From Osmia lignaria lignaria (lineage: Eukaryota; Arthropoda; Insecta; Hymenoptera; Megachilidae), in contig NW_027478162.1 of assembly GCF_051020975.1 (NCBI RefSeq), positions 3,656,501 to 3,720,500 of the forward strand: a DNA stretch of 64,000 bases. The letters are read 5' to 3'. Position numbers and translations under genes: made by a program. Positions 35,689 to 49,317 of the stretch are shown one piece after another. The number at the start of each line of letters is the position of its first letter. Position 1 is the stretch's first letter. A model generated the notes under the pieces. It was not told the DNA's origin and did not search any database. It saw only the letters and a program-made list of their open reading frames with translations.

Positions 35689-36652
35689 TTGCAGATTTAT
35701 CTCAAGGGAAGGGGCCTGACGGACATATTTCGAGATATTTCTTCTTCTCGTTGTTCTTCTTCTGCACAGCTAAGCTGTAAGTGGCATTTGCGGCTCGCAC
35801 TAGTGCAGAGTTATCTCAAAGAAAGGGGCCACGGTGTTTCTGTATCTCTATTATGTTGGTGCGGCTTCGGAACCTTTAAATATCTCGATATATCTCGAAA
35901 ACTACGCTTCTGATCAAAAAATATCATAGAACATAAATTGTAGGAAACATAATTCTCTACAAAAAAGGTCTCTTAACATTTTGCCATAGCTCGCTTCGTT
36001 TCCGAGATATTTGAAGATATATCTCAAGGGCAGGGGCCTGACGGACATATTTCGAGATATTTCTTCTTCTTGTTGTTCTTCTTCTGCACAGCTAAGCTGG
36101 AAGTGGCATTTACAGCTCGCAATAGTGCAGAGTTATCTCAAAGAAAGGGGCCACGGTGTTTCTGTATCTCTATTATGTTGGTGCGGCTTCGGAACTTTTA
36201 AATATCTCGATATATCTCGAAAACTACGCTTCTGATCAAAAAATATCATAGAACATAAATTGTAGGAAACAATTCTCTACAAAAAACGTCTCTTAACATT
36301 TTGCCATAGCTCGCTTCCTTTCCGAGATATTTGCAGATTCAGCTCAAAGGAACTGGCCTGACGGACATATTTCGAGATATTTCTTCTTCTTGTTGTTCTT
36401 CTTCTGCACAGCTAAACTGGAAGTGGCATTTCCAGCTCGCAATCGTGCAGAGTTATCTCAAAGAAAGGGGCCACGGTGTTTCTGTATCTCTATTATGTTG
36501 GTGCGGCTTCGGAACTTTTAAATATCTTGATATATCTCGAGAACTACGCCTCTGATCCAAAAATATCACAGAACATAAAAAGTAGGAAACTTAATTCTCT
36601 ACAAAAAAGGTCTCTTAACATTTTGCCATAGCTCGCTTCGTTTCCGAGATAT
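35689..36652 (+). repeat. 3-monomer unit, copy 2 (964 bp)
   Basis: Marker-for-marker repeat of 34725-35688, including the same 2-base loss (about 36268). By eye the first differences appear only near the end: CTGATCCAAAAATATCACAG (about 36552) against CTGATCGAAAAATATCATAG. The shared deletion makes duplication certain rather than convergence. Confidence 0.93.
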
Positions 36653-39600
36653 TTGCAGATTCAGCTCAAAAGAACTGGCCTGACGGACATATTTCGAGAT
36701 ATTTCTTCTTCTTGTTGTTCTTCTTCTGCACAGCTAAGCTGGAAGTGGCATTTGAAGCTCGCACTAGTGCAGAGTTATCTCAAAGAACGGGGCCACGGTG
36801 TTTCTGTATCTCTATTATGTTGGTGCGGCTTCGGAACTTTTAAATATCTTGATATATCTCGAGAACTACGCCTCTCATCGAAGAATATCATAGAACGTAA
36901 AAAGTAGGAAACTTAATTCTCTACAAAAAAGGTCTCTTAACATTTTGCCATAGCTCGCTTCGTTTCCGAGATATTTGCAGATTTATCTCAAGGGAAGGGG
37001 CCTGACGGACATATTTCGAGATATTTCTTCTTCTTGTTGTTCTTCTTCTGCACAGCTAAGCTGGAAGTGGCATTTGCAGCGCGCAATAGTGCAGAGTTAT
37101 CTCAAAGAAAGGGGCCACGGTGTTTCTGTATCTCTATTATGTTGGTGCGGCTTCGGAACTTTTAAATATCTTGATACATCTCGAGAACTACGCATCTGAT
37201 CAAAAAATATCATAGAAGATAAAAAGTAGGAAACTTAATTCTCTACAAAAAAGGTCTCTTAACATTTCGCCATAGCTCGCTTCGTTTCCGAGATATTTGC
37301 AGATTTATCTCAAGGGAAGGGGCCTGTCGGACATATTTCGAGATATTTCTTCTTCTTGTTGTTCTTCTTCTGCACAGCTGAGCTGGAAGTGGCATTTGCA
37401 GGTCGCAATAGTGCAGAGTTATCTCAAAGAAAGGGGCCACGGTGTTTCTGTATCTCTATTATGTTTGTGCGGCTTCGGAACTTTTACATATCTCGATATA
37501 TCTCGAAAACTACGCTTCTGATCAAAAAATATCATAGAACATAAATTGTAGGAAACATAATTCTCTACAAAAAACGTCTCTTAACATTTTGCCATAGCTC
37601 GCTTCGTTTCCGAGATATTTGCAGATTCAGCTCAAAGGAACTGGCCTGACGGACATATTTCGAGATATTTCTTCTTCTTGTTGTTCTTCCTCTGCACAGC
37701 TAAGCTGGAAGTGGCATTTGCAGCTCGCAATAGTGCAGAGTTATCTCAAAGAAAGGGGCCACGGTGTTTCTGTATCTCTATTATGTTGGTGCGGCTTCGG
37801 AACTTTTAAATATCTTGATATATCTCGAGAACTACGCATCTGATCAAAAAATATCATAGAACATAAATTGTAGGAAACATAATTCTCTACAAAAAAGGTA
37901 TCTTAACATTTTGCCATAGCTCGCTTCGTTTCCGAGATATTTGCAGATATATCTCAAGGGAAGGGGCCTGCCGGACATATTTCGAGATATTTCTTCTTCT
38001 TGTTGTTCTTCTTCTGCACAGCTAAGCTGGAAGTGGCATTTGCAGCTCGCAATAGTGCAGAGTTATCTCAAAGAAAGGGTCCACGGTGTTTCTGTATCTC
38101 TATTATGTTGGTGCGGCTTCGGAACTTTTAAATATCTTGATATATCTCGAGAACTACGCATCTGATCAAAAAATATCATAGAACATAAAAAGTAGGAAAC
38201 TTAATTCTCTACAAAAAAGGTCTCTTAACATTTTGCCATAGCTCGCTTCGTTTCCGAGATATTTGCAGATTTATCTCAAGGGAAGGGTCCTGATGGACAT
38301 ATTTCGAGATACTTCTTCTTCCTGTTGTTCTTCCTCTGCACAGCTAAGCTGGAAGGGGCATTTGCAGCTCGCAATAGTGCAGAGTTATCTCAAAGAAAGG
38401 GGCCACGGTGTTTCTGTATCTCTATTATGTTGGTGCGGCTTCGGAAGTTTTAAATATCTTGATATATCTCGAGAACTACGCATCTGATCAAAAAATATCA
38501 TAGAACATAAAAAGTAGGAAACTTAATTCTCTACAAAAAAGGTCTCTTAACATTTTGCCATAGCTCGCTTCGTTCCCGAGATATTTGCAGATTTATCTCA
38601 AGGGAAGGGGCCTGACGGACATATTTCGAGATATTTCTTCTTCTTGTTGTTCTTCCTCTGCACAGCTAAGCTGGAAGTGGCATTTGCAGCTCGCAATAGT
38701 GCAGAGTTATCTCAATGAAAGGGGCCACGGTGTTTCTGTATCTCTATTATGTTGGTGCGGCTTCGGAACTTTTAAATATCTTGATATATCTCGAGAACTA
38801 CGCATCTGATCAAAAAATATCATAGAACATAAAAAGTAGGAAACTTAATTCTCTACAAAAAAGGTCTCTTAACATTTTGCCATAGCTCGCTTCGTTCCCG
38901 AGATATTTGCAGATTTATCTCAAGGGAAGGGGCCTGACGGACATATTTCGAGATATTTCTTCTTCTTGTTGTTCTTCTTCTGCACAGCTAAGCTGGAAGT
39001 GGCATTTGCGGCTCGCACTAGTGCAGAGTTATCTCAAAGAAAGGGGCCACGGTGTTTCTGTATCTCTATTATGTTGGTGCGGCTTCGGAACTTTTAAATA
39101 TCTCGATATATCTCGAAAACTACGCTTCTGATCAAAAAATATCATAGAACATAAATTGTCGGAAACATAATTCACTACAAAAAACGTCTCTTAACATTTT
39201 GCCATAGCTCGCTTCGTTTCCGAGATATTTGCAGATTTATCTCAAGGGAAGGGGCCTGACGGACATATTTCGAGATATTTCTTCTTCTTGTTGTTCTTCT
39301 TCTGCACAGCTAAGCTGGAAGTGGCATTTGCAGCTCGCAATAGTGCAGAGTTATCTCAAAGAAAGGGTCCACGGTGTTTCTGTATCTCTATTATGTTGGT
39401 GCGGCTTCGGAACTTTTAAATATCTTGATATATCTCGAGAACTACGCATCTGATCAAAAAATATCATAGAACATAAAAAGTAGGAAACTTAATTCTCTAC
39501 AAAAGAGGTCTCTTAACATTTTGCCATAGCTCGCTTCGTTTCCGAGATATTTGCAGATTTATCTCAAGGGAAGGGTCCTGATGGACATATTTCGAGATAC

Positions 39601-40039
39601 TTCTTCTTCTTGTTGTTCTTCCTCTGCACAGCTAAGCTGGAAGTGGCATTTGCAGCTCGCAATAGTGCAGAGTTATCTCAAAGAAAGGGGCCACGGTGTT
39701 TCTGTATCTCTATTATGTTGGTGCGGCTTCGGAAGTTTTAAATATCTTGATATATCTCGAGAACTACGCATCTGATCAAAAAATATCATAGAACATAAAA
39801 AGTAGGAAACTTAATTCTCTACAAAAAAGGTCTCTTAACATTTTGCCATAGCTCGCTTCGTTCCCGAGATATTTGCAGATTTATCTCAAGGGAAGGGGCC
39901 TGACGGACATATTTCGAGATATTTCTTCTTCTTGTTGTTCTTCTTCTGCACAGCTAAGCTGGAAGTGGCGTTTGCGGCTCGCACTAGTGCAGAGTTATCT
40001 CAAAGAAAGGAGCCACGGTGTTTCTGTATCTCTATTATG
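36653..40039 (+). repeat. Array segment with 4-monomer offset repeats
   Basis: Copies 37941-38584 and 39229-39872 share AAAGGGTCCACGG, GGGTCCTGATGG, GAGATACTTC, GGAAGTTTTAAAT and the CGTTCCCGAG head of the following copy, at an offset of 1288 (4 monomers). The block 37619-38030 recurs at 45345-45755 with AAAAAAGGTATC and CCTGCCGGAC. The copy at 36653 has CTCATCGAAGAATATC in place of the usual CTGATC, which removes the frame's TGA. The copy at 37297 has private TATGTTTGTGCGG and TTTTACATATC. Confidence 0.82.
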
Positions 40040-41648
40040 TTGGTGCGGCTTCGGAACTTTTAAATATCTCGATATATCTCAAAAATACGCTTCTGATCAA
40101 AAAATATCATAGAACATAAATTGTCGGAAACATAATTCACTACAAAAAACGTCTCTTAACATTTTGCCATAGCTCGCTTCGTTTCCGAGATATTTGCAGA
40201 TTCAGCTCAAAGGAACGGGCCTGACGGACATATTTCGAGATACTTCTTCTTCTTGTTGTTCTTCCTCTGCACAGCTAAGCTGGAAGTGGCATTTGCAGCT
40301 CGCAATAGTGCAGAGTTATCTCAATGAAAGGGGCCACGGTGTTTCTGTATCTCTATTATGTTGGTGCGGCTTCGGAACTTTTAAATATCTTGATATATCT
40401 CGAGAACTACGCATCTGATCAAAAAATATCATAGAACATAAAAAGTAGGAAACTTAATTCTCTACAAAAAAGGTCTCTTAACATTTTGCCATAGCTCGCT
40501 TCGTTCCCGAGATATTTGCAGATTTATCTCAAGGGAAGGGGCCTGACGGACATATTTCGAGATATTTCTTCTTCTTGTTGTTCTTCTTCTGCACAGCTAA
40601 GCTGGAAGTGGCATTTGCGGCTCGCACTAGTGCAGAGTTATCTCAAAGAAAGGGGCCACGGTGTTTCTGTATCTCTATTATGTTGGTGCGGCTTCGGAAC
40701 TTTTAAATATCTCGATATATCTCGAGAACTACGCGTCTGATCGAAAAATATCATAGAACATAAAAAGTAGGAAACTTAGTTCTCTACAAAAAAGGTCTCT
40801 TAACATTTTGCCATAGCTCGCTTCGTTTCCGAGATATTTGCAGATTTATTTCAAGGGAAGGGGCCTGACGGACATATTTCGAGATATTTCTTCTTCTTGT
40901 TGTTCTTCTTCTGCACAGCTAGACTGGAAGTGGCATTTGCGGCTCGCACTAGTGCAGAGTTATCTCAAAGAAAGGAGCCACGGTGTTTCTGTATCTCTAT
41001 TATCTTGGTGCGGCTTCGGAACTTTTAAATATCTCGATATATCTCGAAAACTACGCTTCTGATTGAAAAATATCATAGAACATAAATTGTAGGAAACATA
41101 ATTCTCTACAAAAAATGTCTCTTAACATTTTGCCATAGCTCGCTTCGTTTCCGAGATATTTGCAGATTCAGCTCAAAGGAACGGGCCTGACGGACATATT
41201 TCGAGATACTTCTTCTTCTTGTTGTTCTTCCTCTGCACAGCTAAGCTGGAAGTGGCATTTGCAGCTCGCAATAGTGCAGAGTTATCTCAAAGGAAGGGGC
41301 CACGGTGTTTCTGTATCTCTATTATGTTGGTGCGGCTTCGGAACTTTTAAATATCTTGATATATCTCGAGAACTACGCATCTGATCAAAAAATATCATAG
41401 AACATAAAAAGTAGGAAACTTAATTCTCTACAAAAAAGGTCTCTTAACATTTTGCCATAGCTCGCTTCGTTTCCGAGATATTTGCAGATTTATCTCAAGG
41501 GAAGGGGCCTGACGGACATATTTCGAGATATTTCTTCTTCTTGTTGTTCTTCTTCTGCACAGCTGAGCTGGAAGTGGCATTTGCAGCTCGCAATAGTGCA
41601 GAGTTATCTCAAAGAAAGGGGCCACGGTGTTTCTGTATCTCTATTATG
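40040..41648 (+). repeat. 5-monomer unit, copy 1 (1609 bp)
   Basis: Starts within the monomer at 39873. Ordered markers: ATCTCAAAAATACGC (a 1-base loss) with TTGTCGGAAAC and ATTCACTAC; CTCAATGAAAGG; CGTTCCCGAG then GAACTACGCGTCTGATCG with CTTAGTTCTC; TTTATTTCAAGG with AGCTAGACTGG and TATCTTGGTGC; TTCAGCTCAAAGG with CAAAGGAAGGGG. The 1-base loss makes the unit 1609 rather than 1610 bp. Confidence 0.9.
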
Positions 41649-43257
41649 TTGGTGCGGCTTCGGAACTTTTAAATATCTCGATATATCTCAAAAATACGCT
41701 TCTGATCAAAAAATATCATAGAACATAAATTGTCGGAAACATAATTCACTACAAAAAACGTCTCTTAACATTTTGCCATAGCTCGCTTCGTTTCCGAGAT
41801 ATTTGCAGATTCAGCTCAAAGGAACGGGCCTGACGGACATATTTCGAGATACTTCTTCTTCTTGTTGTTCTTCCTCTGCACAGCTAAGCTGGAAGTGGCA
41901 TTTGCAGCTCGCAATAGTGCAGAGTTATCTCAATGAAAGGGGCCACGGTGTTTCTGTATCTCTATTATGTTGGTGCGGCTTCGGAACTTTTAAATATCTT
42001 GATATATCTCGAGAACTACGCATCTGATCAAAAAATATCATAGAACATAAAAAGTAGGAAACTTAATTCTCTACAAAAAAGGTCTCTTAACATTTTGCCA
42101 TAGCTCGCTTCGTTCCCGAGATATTTGCAGATTTATCTCAAGGGAAGGGGCCTGACGGACATATTTCGAGATATTTCTTCTTCTTGTTGTTCTTCTTCTG
42201 CACAGCTAAGCTGGAAGTGGCATTTGCGGCTCGCACTAGTGCAGAGTTATCTCAAAGAAAGGGGCCACGGTGTTTCTGTATCTCTATTATGTTGGTGCGG
42301 CTTCGGAACTTTTAAATATCTCGATATATCTCGAGAACTACGCGTCTGATCGAAAAATATCATAGAACATAAAAAGTAGGAAACTTAGTTCTCTACAAAA
42401 AAGGTCTCTTAACATTTTGCCATAGCTCGCTTCGTTTCCGAGATATTTGCAGATTTATTTCAAGGGAAGGGGCCTGACGGACATATTTCGAGATATTTCT
42501 TCTTCTTGTTGTTCTTCTTCTGCACAGCTAGACTGGAAGTGGCATTTGCGGCTCGCACTAGTGCAGAGTTATCTCAAAGAAAGGAGCCACGGTGTTTCTG
42601 TATCTCTATTATCTTGGTGCGGCTTCGGAACTTTTAAATATCTCGATATATCTCGAAAACTACGCTTCTGATTGAAAAATATCATAGAACATAAATTGTA
42701 GGAAACATAATTCTCTACAAAAAATGTCTCTTAACATTTTGCCATAGCTCGCTTCGTTTCCGAGATATTTGCAGATTCAGCTCAAAGGAACGGGCCTGAC
42801 GGACATATTTCGAGATACTTCTTCTTCTTGTTGTTCTTCCTCTGCACAGCTAAGCTGGAAGTGGCATTTGCAGCTCGCAATAGTGCAGAGTTATCTCAAA
42901 GGAAGGGGCCACGGTGTTTCTGTATCTCTATTATGTTGGTGCGGCTTCGGAACTTTTAAATATCTTGATATATCTCGAGAACTACGCATCTGATCAAAAA
43001 ATATCATAGAACATAAAAAGTAGGAAACTTAATTCTCTACAAAAAAGGTCTCTTAACATTTTGCCATAGCTCGCTTCGTTTCCGAGATATTTGCAGATTT
43101 ATCTCAAGGGAAGGGGCCTGACGGACATATTTCGAGATATTTCTTCTTCTTGTTGTTCTTCTTCTGCACAGCTGAGCTGGAAGTGGCATTTGCAGGTCGC
43201 AATAGTGCAGAGTTATCTCAAAGAAAGGGGCCACGGTGTTTCTGTATCTCTATTATG
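41649..43257 (+). repeat. 5-monomer unit, copy 2 (1609 bp)
   Basis: Repeats all markers of 40040-41648 in order, including ATCTCAAAAATACGC (about 41687), CTGATTGAAAAATATC (about 42670) and AAAAAATGTCTC (about 42720). The junction lies inside the monomers at 41482 and 43091, both of which have AGCTGAGCTGG. Its latter part, from about 42294, is duplicated again at 46480-48016, 13 monomers away. Confidence 0.9.
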
Positions 43258-43734
43258 TTGGTGCGGCTTCGGAACTTTTAAATATCTCGATATATCTCGA
43301 AAACTACGCTTCTGATCAAAAAATATCATAGAACGTAAATTGTAGGAAACATTATTCTCTACAAAAAAGGTCTCTTAACATTTTGCCATAGCTCGCTTCG
43401 TTTCCGAGATATTTGCAGATTTATCTCAAGGGAAGGGTCCTGATGGACATATTTCGAGATATTTCTTCTTCTTGTTGTTCTTCTTCTGCACAGCTAAACT
43501 GGAAGTGGCATTTCCAGCTCGCAATCGTGCAGAGTTATCTCAAAGAAAGGGGCCACGGTGTTTCTGTATCTCTATTATGTTGGTGCGGCTTCGGAACTTT
43601 TAAATATCTTGATATATCTCGAGAACTACGCCTCTGATCGAAAAATATCATAGAACATAAAAAGTAGGAAACTTAATTCTCTACAAAAAAGGTCTCTTAA
43701 CATTTTGCCATAGCTCGCTTCGTTTCCGAGATAT

Positions 43735-44378
43735 TTGCAGATTTATCTCAAGGGAAGGGGCCTGACGGACATATTTCGAGATATTTCTTCTTCTTGTTGT
43801 TCTTCTTCTGCACAGCTAAGCTGGAAGTGGCATTTGCAGCGCGCAATAGTGCAGAGTTATCTCAAAGAAAGGGGCCACGGTGTTTCTGTATCTCTATTAT
43901 GTTGGTGCGGCTTCGGAACTTTTAAATATCTTGATATATCTCGAGAACTACGCATCTGATCAAAAAATATCATACAAGATAAAAAGTAGGAAACTTAATT
44001 CTCTACAAAAAAGGTCTCTTAACATTTCGCCATAGCTCGCTTCGTTTCCGAGATATTTGCAGATTTATCTCAAGGGAAGGGGCCTGTCGGACATATTTCG
44101 AGATATTTCTTCTTCTTGTTGTTCTTCTTCTGCCCAGCTAAGCTGGAAGTGGCATTTGCGGCTCGCACTAGTGCAGAGTTATCTCAAAGAAAGGGGCCAC
44201 GGTGTTTCTGTATCTCTATTATGTTGGTGCGGCTTCGGAACTTTTAAATATCTTGATATATCTCGAGAACTACGCCTCTGATCGAAAAATATCATAGAAC
44301 ATAAAAAGTAGGAAACTTAATTCTCTACAAAAAAGGTCTCTTAACATTTTGCCATAGCTCGCTTCGTTTCCGAGATAT
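43735..44378 (+). repeat. 2-monomer unit, copy 1 (644 bp)
   Basis: First monomer has GCAGCGCGCAATAG and ATACAAGATAAAAAG. The second is headed by ACATTTCGCC and CCTGTCGG and has TTCTGCCCAGC. The pair repeats at 44379. A related pair with ATAGAAGATAAAAAG stands at 48887-49530. Confidence 0.88.
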
Positions 44379-45022
44379 TTGCAGATTTATCTCAAGGGAA
44401 GGGGCCTGACGGACATATTTCGAGATATTTCTTCTTCTTGTTGTTCTTCTTCTGCACAGCTAAGCTGGAAGTGGCATTTGCAGCGCGCAATAGTGCAGAG
44501 TTATCTCAAAGAAAGGGGCCACGGTGTTTCTGTATCTCTATTATGTTGGTGCGGCTTCGGAACTTTTAAATATCTTGATATATCTCGAGAACTACGCATC
44601 TGATCAAAAAATATCATACAAGATAAAAAGTAGGAAACTTAATTCTCTACAAAAAAGGTCTCTTAACATTTCGCCATAGCTCGCTTCGTTTCCGAGATAT
44701 TTGCAGATTTATCTCAAGGGAAGGGGCCTGTCGGACATATTTCGAGATATTTCTTCTTCTTGTTGTTCTTCTTCTGCCCAGCTAAGCTGGAAGTGGCATT
44801 TGCGGCTCGCACTAGTGCAGAGTTATCTCAAAGAAAGGGGCCACGGTGTTTCTGTATCTCTATTATGTTGGTGCGGCTTCGGAACTTTTAAATATCTCGA
44901 TATATCTCGAAAACTACGCTTCTGATCAAAAAATATCATAGAACATAAATTGTAGGAAACATAATTCTCTACAAAAAAGGTCTCTTAACATTTTGCCATA
45001 GCTCGCTTCGTTTCCGAGATAT
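44379..45022 (+). repeat. 2-monomer unit, copy 2 (644 bp)
   Basis: Identical in markers to 43735-44378 up to about 44890. There the tail switches from CTCGAGAACTACGCCTC to CTCGAAAACTACGCTTC, so the right end is an exchange point into the alternative block 3 allele. Confidence 0.87.
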
Positions 45023-48000
45023 TTGCAGATATATCTCAAGGGAAGGGGCCTGACGGACATATTTCGAGATATTTCTTCTTCTTGTTGTTCTTCCTCTGCA
45101 CAGCTAAGCTGGAAGTGGGATTTGCAGCTCGCAATAGTGCAGAGTTATCTCAAAGAAAGGGGCCACGGTGTTTCTGTATCTCTATTATGTTGGTGCGGCT
45201 TCGGAACTTTTAAATATCTTGATATATCTCGAGAACTACGCATCTGATCAAAAAATATCATAGAACATAAAAAGTAGGAAACTTAATTCTCTACAAAAAA
45301 GGTCTCTTAACATTTTGCCATAGCTCGCTTCGTTTCCGAGATATTTGCAGATTCAGCTCAAAGGAACTGGCCTGACGGACATATTTCGAGATATTTCTTC
45401 TTCTTGTTGTTCTTCCTCTGCACAGCTAAGCTGGAAGTGGCATTTGCAGCTCGCAATAGTGCAGAGTTATCTCAAAGAAAGGGGCCACGGTGTTTCTGTA
45501 TCTCTATTATGTTGGTGCGGCTTCGGAACTTTTAAATATCTTGATATATCTCGAGAACTACGCATCTGATCAAAAAATATCATAGAACATAAATTGTAGG
45601 AAACATAATTCTCTACAAAAAAGGTATCTTAACATTTTGCCATAGCTCGCTTCGTTTCCGAGATATTTGCAGATATATCTCAAGGGAAGGGGCCTGCCGG
45701 ACATATTTCGAGATATTTCTTCTTCTTGTTGTTCTTCTTCTGCACAGCTAAGCTGGAAGTGGCATTTACAGCTCGCAATAGTGCAGAGTTATCTCAAGGA
45801 AAGGGGCCACGGTGTTTCTGTATCTCTATTATGTTGGTGCTGCTTCGGAACTTTTAAATATCTTGATATATCTCGAGAACTACGCATCTGATCAAAAAAT
45901 ATCGTAGAACATGAAAAGTAGGAAACTTAATTCTCTACAAAAAAGGTCTCTTAACATTTTGCCATAGCTCTCTTCGTTTCCGAGATATTTGCAGATTTAT
46001 CTCAAGGGAAGGGGCCTGACGGACATATTTCGAGATATTTCTTCTTCTTGTTGTTCTTCTTCTGCACAGCTAAGCTGGAAGTGGCATTTGCAGCTCGCAA
46101 TAGTGCAGAGTTATCTCAAAGAAAGGGTCCACGGTGTTTCTGTATCTCTATTATGTTGGTGCGGCTTCGGAACTTTTAAATATCTTGATATATCTCGAGA
46201 ACTACGCATCTGATCAAAAAATATCATAGAACATAAAAAGTAGGAAACTTAATTCTCTACAAAAAAGGTCTCTTAACATTTTGCCATAGCTCGCTTTGTT
46301 TCCGAGATATTTGCAGATTTATCTCAAGGGAAGGGTCCTGATGGACATATTTCGAGATACTTCTTCTTCTTGTTGTTCTTCCTCTGCACAGCTAAGCTGG
46401 AAGTGGCATTTGCAGCTCGCAATAGTGCAGAGTTATCTCAAGGAAAGGGGCCACGGTGTTTCTGTATCTCTATTATGTTGGTGCGGCTTCGGAACTTTTA
46501 AATATCTCGATATATCTCGAGAACTACGCGTCTGATCGAAAAATATCATAGAACATAAAAAGTAGGAAACTTAGTTCTCTACAAAAAAGGTCTCTTAACA
46601 TTTTGCCATAGCTCGCTTCGTTTCCGAGATATTTGCAGATTTATTTCAAGGGAAGGGGCCTGACGGACATATTTCGAGATATTTCTTCTTCTTGTTGTTC
46701 TTCTTCTGCACAGCTAGACTGGAAGTGGCATTTGCGGCTCGCACTAGTGCAGAGTTATCTCAAAGAAAGGAGCCACGGTGTTTCTGTATCTCTATTATCT
46801 TGGTGCGGCTTCGGAACTTTTAAATATCTCGATATATCTCGAAAACTACGCTTCTGATCGAAAAATATCATAGAACATAAATTGTAGGAAACATAATTCT
46901 CTACAAAAAATGTCTCTTAACATTTTGCCATAGCTCGCTTCGTTTCCGAGATATTTGCAGATTCAACTCAAAGGAACGGGCCTGACGGACATATTTCGAG
47001 ATACTTCTTCTTCTTGTTGTTCTTCCTCTGCACAGCTAAGCTGGAAGTGGCATTTGCAGCTCGCAATAGTGCAGAGTTATCTCAAAGGAAGGGGCCACGG
47101 TGTTTCTGTATCTCTATTATGTTGGTGCGGCTTCGGAACTTTTAAATATCTTGATATATCTCGAGAACTACGCATCTGATCAAAAAATATCATAGAACAT
47201 AAAAAGTAGGAAACTTAATTCTCTACAAAAAAGGTCTCTTAACATTTTGCCATAGCTCGCTTCGTTTCCGAGATATTTGCAGATTTATCTCAAGGGAAGG
47301 GGCCTGACGGACATATTTCGAGATATTTCTTCTTCTTGTTGTTCTTCTTCTGCACAGCTGAGCTGGAAGTGGCATTTGCAGGTCGCAATAGTGCAGAGTT
47401 ATCTCAAAGAAAGGGGCCACGGTGTTTCTGTATCTCTATTATGTTGGTGCGGCTTCGGAACTTTTAAATATCTCGATATATCTCGAAAACTACGCTTCTG
47501 ATCAAAAAATATCATAGAACGTAAATTGTAGGAAACATTATTCTCTACAAAAAAGGTCTCTTAACATTTTGCCATAGCTCGCTTCGTTTCCGAGATATTT
47601 GCAGATTTATCTCAAGGGAAGGGTCCTGATGGACATATTTCGAGATATTTCTTCTTCTTGTTGTTCTTCTTCTGCACAGCTAAACTGGAAGTGGCATTTC
47701 CAGCTCGCAATCGTGCAGAGTTATCTCAAAGAAAGGGGCCACGGTGTTTCTGTATCTCTATTATGTTGGTGCGGCTTCGGAACTTTTAAATATCTTGATA
47801 TATCTCGAGAACTACGCCTCTGATCGAAAAATATCATAGAACATAAAAAGTAGGAAACTTAATTCTCTACAAAAAAGGTCTCTTAACATTTTGCCATAGC
47901 TCGCTTCGTTTCCGAGATATTTGCAGATTTATCTCAAGGGAAGGGGCCTGACGGACATATTTCGAGATATTTCTTCTTCTTGTTGTTCTTCTTCTGCACA

Positions 48001-48029
48001 GCTAAGCTGGAAGTGGCATTTGCAGCTCG
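45023..48029 (+). repeat. Array segment made of blocks also found at 37-43 kb
   Basis: The 45345-45755 part matches 37619-38030. The copies at 45989 and 46311 match the GGGTCCACGG and GGGTCCTGATGG pair at 39229-39775. 46480-48016 matches 42294-43830 at an offset of 4186 (13 monomers). Private changes are few: GATTCAACTC (about 46971) against GATTCAGCTC, and CTGATCGAAAAAT (46855) against CTGATTGAAAAAT. So most of this stretch is second-hand sequence in a new order. Confidence 0.83.
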
Positions 48030-48886
48030 CACTAGTGCAGAGTTATCTCAAAGAAAGGGGCCACGGTGTTTCTGTATCTCTATTATGTTGGTGCGGCTTC
48101 GGAACTTTTAAATATCTCGATATATCTCGAAAACTACGCTTCTGATCAAAAAATATCATAGAACATAAATTGTAGGAAACATAATTCTCTACAAAAAAGG
48201 TCTCTTAACATTTTGCCATAGCTCGCTTCGTTTCCGAGATATTTGCAGATATATCTCAAGGGAAGGGGCCTGACGGACATATTTCGAGATATTTCTTCTT
48301 CTTGTTGTTCTTCTTCTGCACAGCTAAGCTGGAAGTGGCATTTGCAGCTCGCAATAGTGCAGAGTTATCTCTAAGAAAGGGGCCACGGTGTTTCTGTATC
48401 TCTATTATGTTGGTGCGGCTTCGGAACTTTTAAATATCTTGATATATCTCGAGAACCACGCATCTGATCAAAAAATATCATAGAACATAAAAAGTAGGAA
48501 ACTTAATTCTCTACAAAAACGGTCTCTTAACATTTTGCCATAGCTCGCTTCGTTTCCGAGATATTTGCAGATTTATCTCAAGGGAAGGGGCCTGACGGAC
48601 ATATTTCGAGATATTTCTTCTTCTTGTTGTTCTTCTTCTGCACAGCTGAGCTGGAAGTGGCATTTGCAGGTCGCAATAGTGCAGAGTTATCTCAAAGAAA
48701 GGGGCCACGGTGTTTCTGTATCTCTATTATGTTGGTGCGGCTTCGGAACTTTTAAATATCTCGATATATCTCGAAAACTACGCTTCTGATCAAAAAATAT
48801 CATAGAACGTAAATTGTAGGAAACATTATTCTCTACAAAAAAGGTCTCTTAACATTTTGCCATAGCTCGCTTCGTTTCCGAGATAT
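48030..48886 (+). repeat. Block repeated at +1288 bp, copy 1
   Basis: Spans the tail of the 47921 copy and the copies at 48243 and 48565. Markers are CTCTAAGAAAGG (an in-frame TAA at 48372-48374), GAGAACCACGC, CTACAAAAACGG, AGCTGAGCTGG with GCAGGTCGC, and AACATTATTCTC. All recur at an offset of four monomers. Confidence 0.88.
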
Positions 48887-49317
48887 TTGCAGATTTATCT
48901 CAAGGGAAGGGGCCTGACGGACATATTTCGAGATATTTCTTCTTCTTGTTGTTCTTCTTCTGCACAGCTAAGCTGGAAGTGGCATTTGCAGCGCGCAATA
49001 GTGCAGAGTTATCTCAAAGAAAGGGGCCACGGTGTTTCTGTATCTCTATTATGTTGGTGCGGCTTCGGAACTTTTAAATATCTTGATATATCTCGAGAAC
49101 TACGCATCTGATCAAAAAATATCATAGAAGATAAAAAGTAGGAAACTTAATTCTCTACAAAAAAGGTCTCTTAACATTTCGCCATAGCTCGCTTCGTTTC
49201 CGAGATATTTGCAGATTTATCTCAAGGGAAGGGGCCTGTCGGACATATTTCGAGATATTTCTTCTTCTTGTTGTTCTTCTTCTGCCCAGCTAAGCTGGAA
49301 GTGGCATTTGCGGCTCG

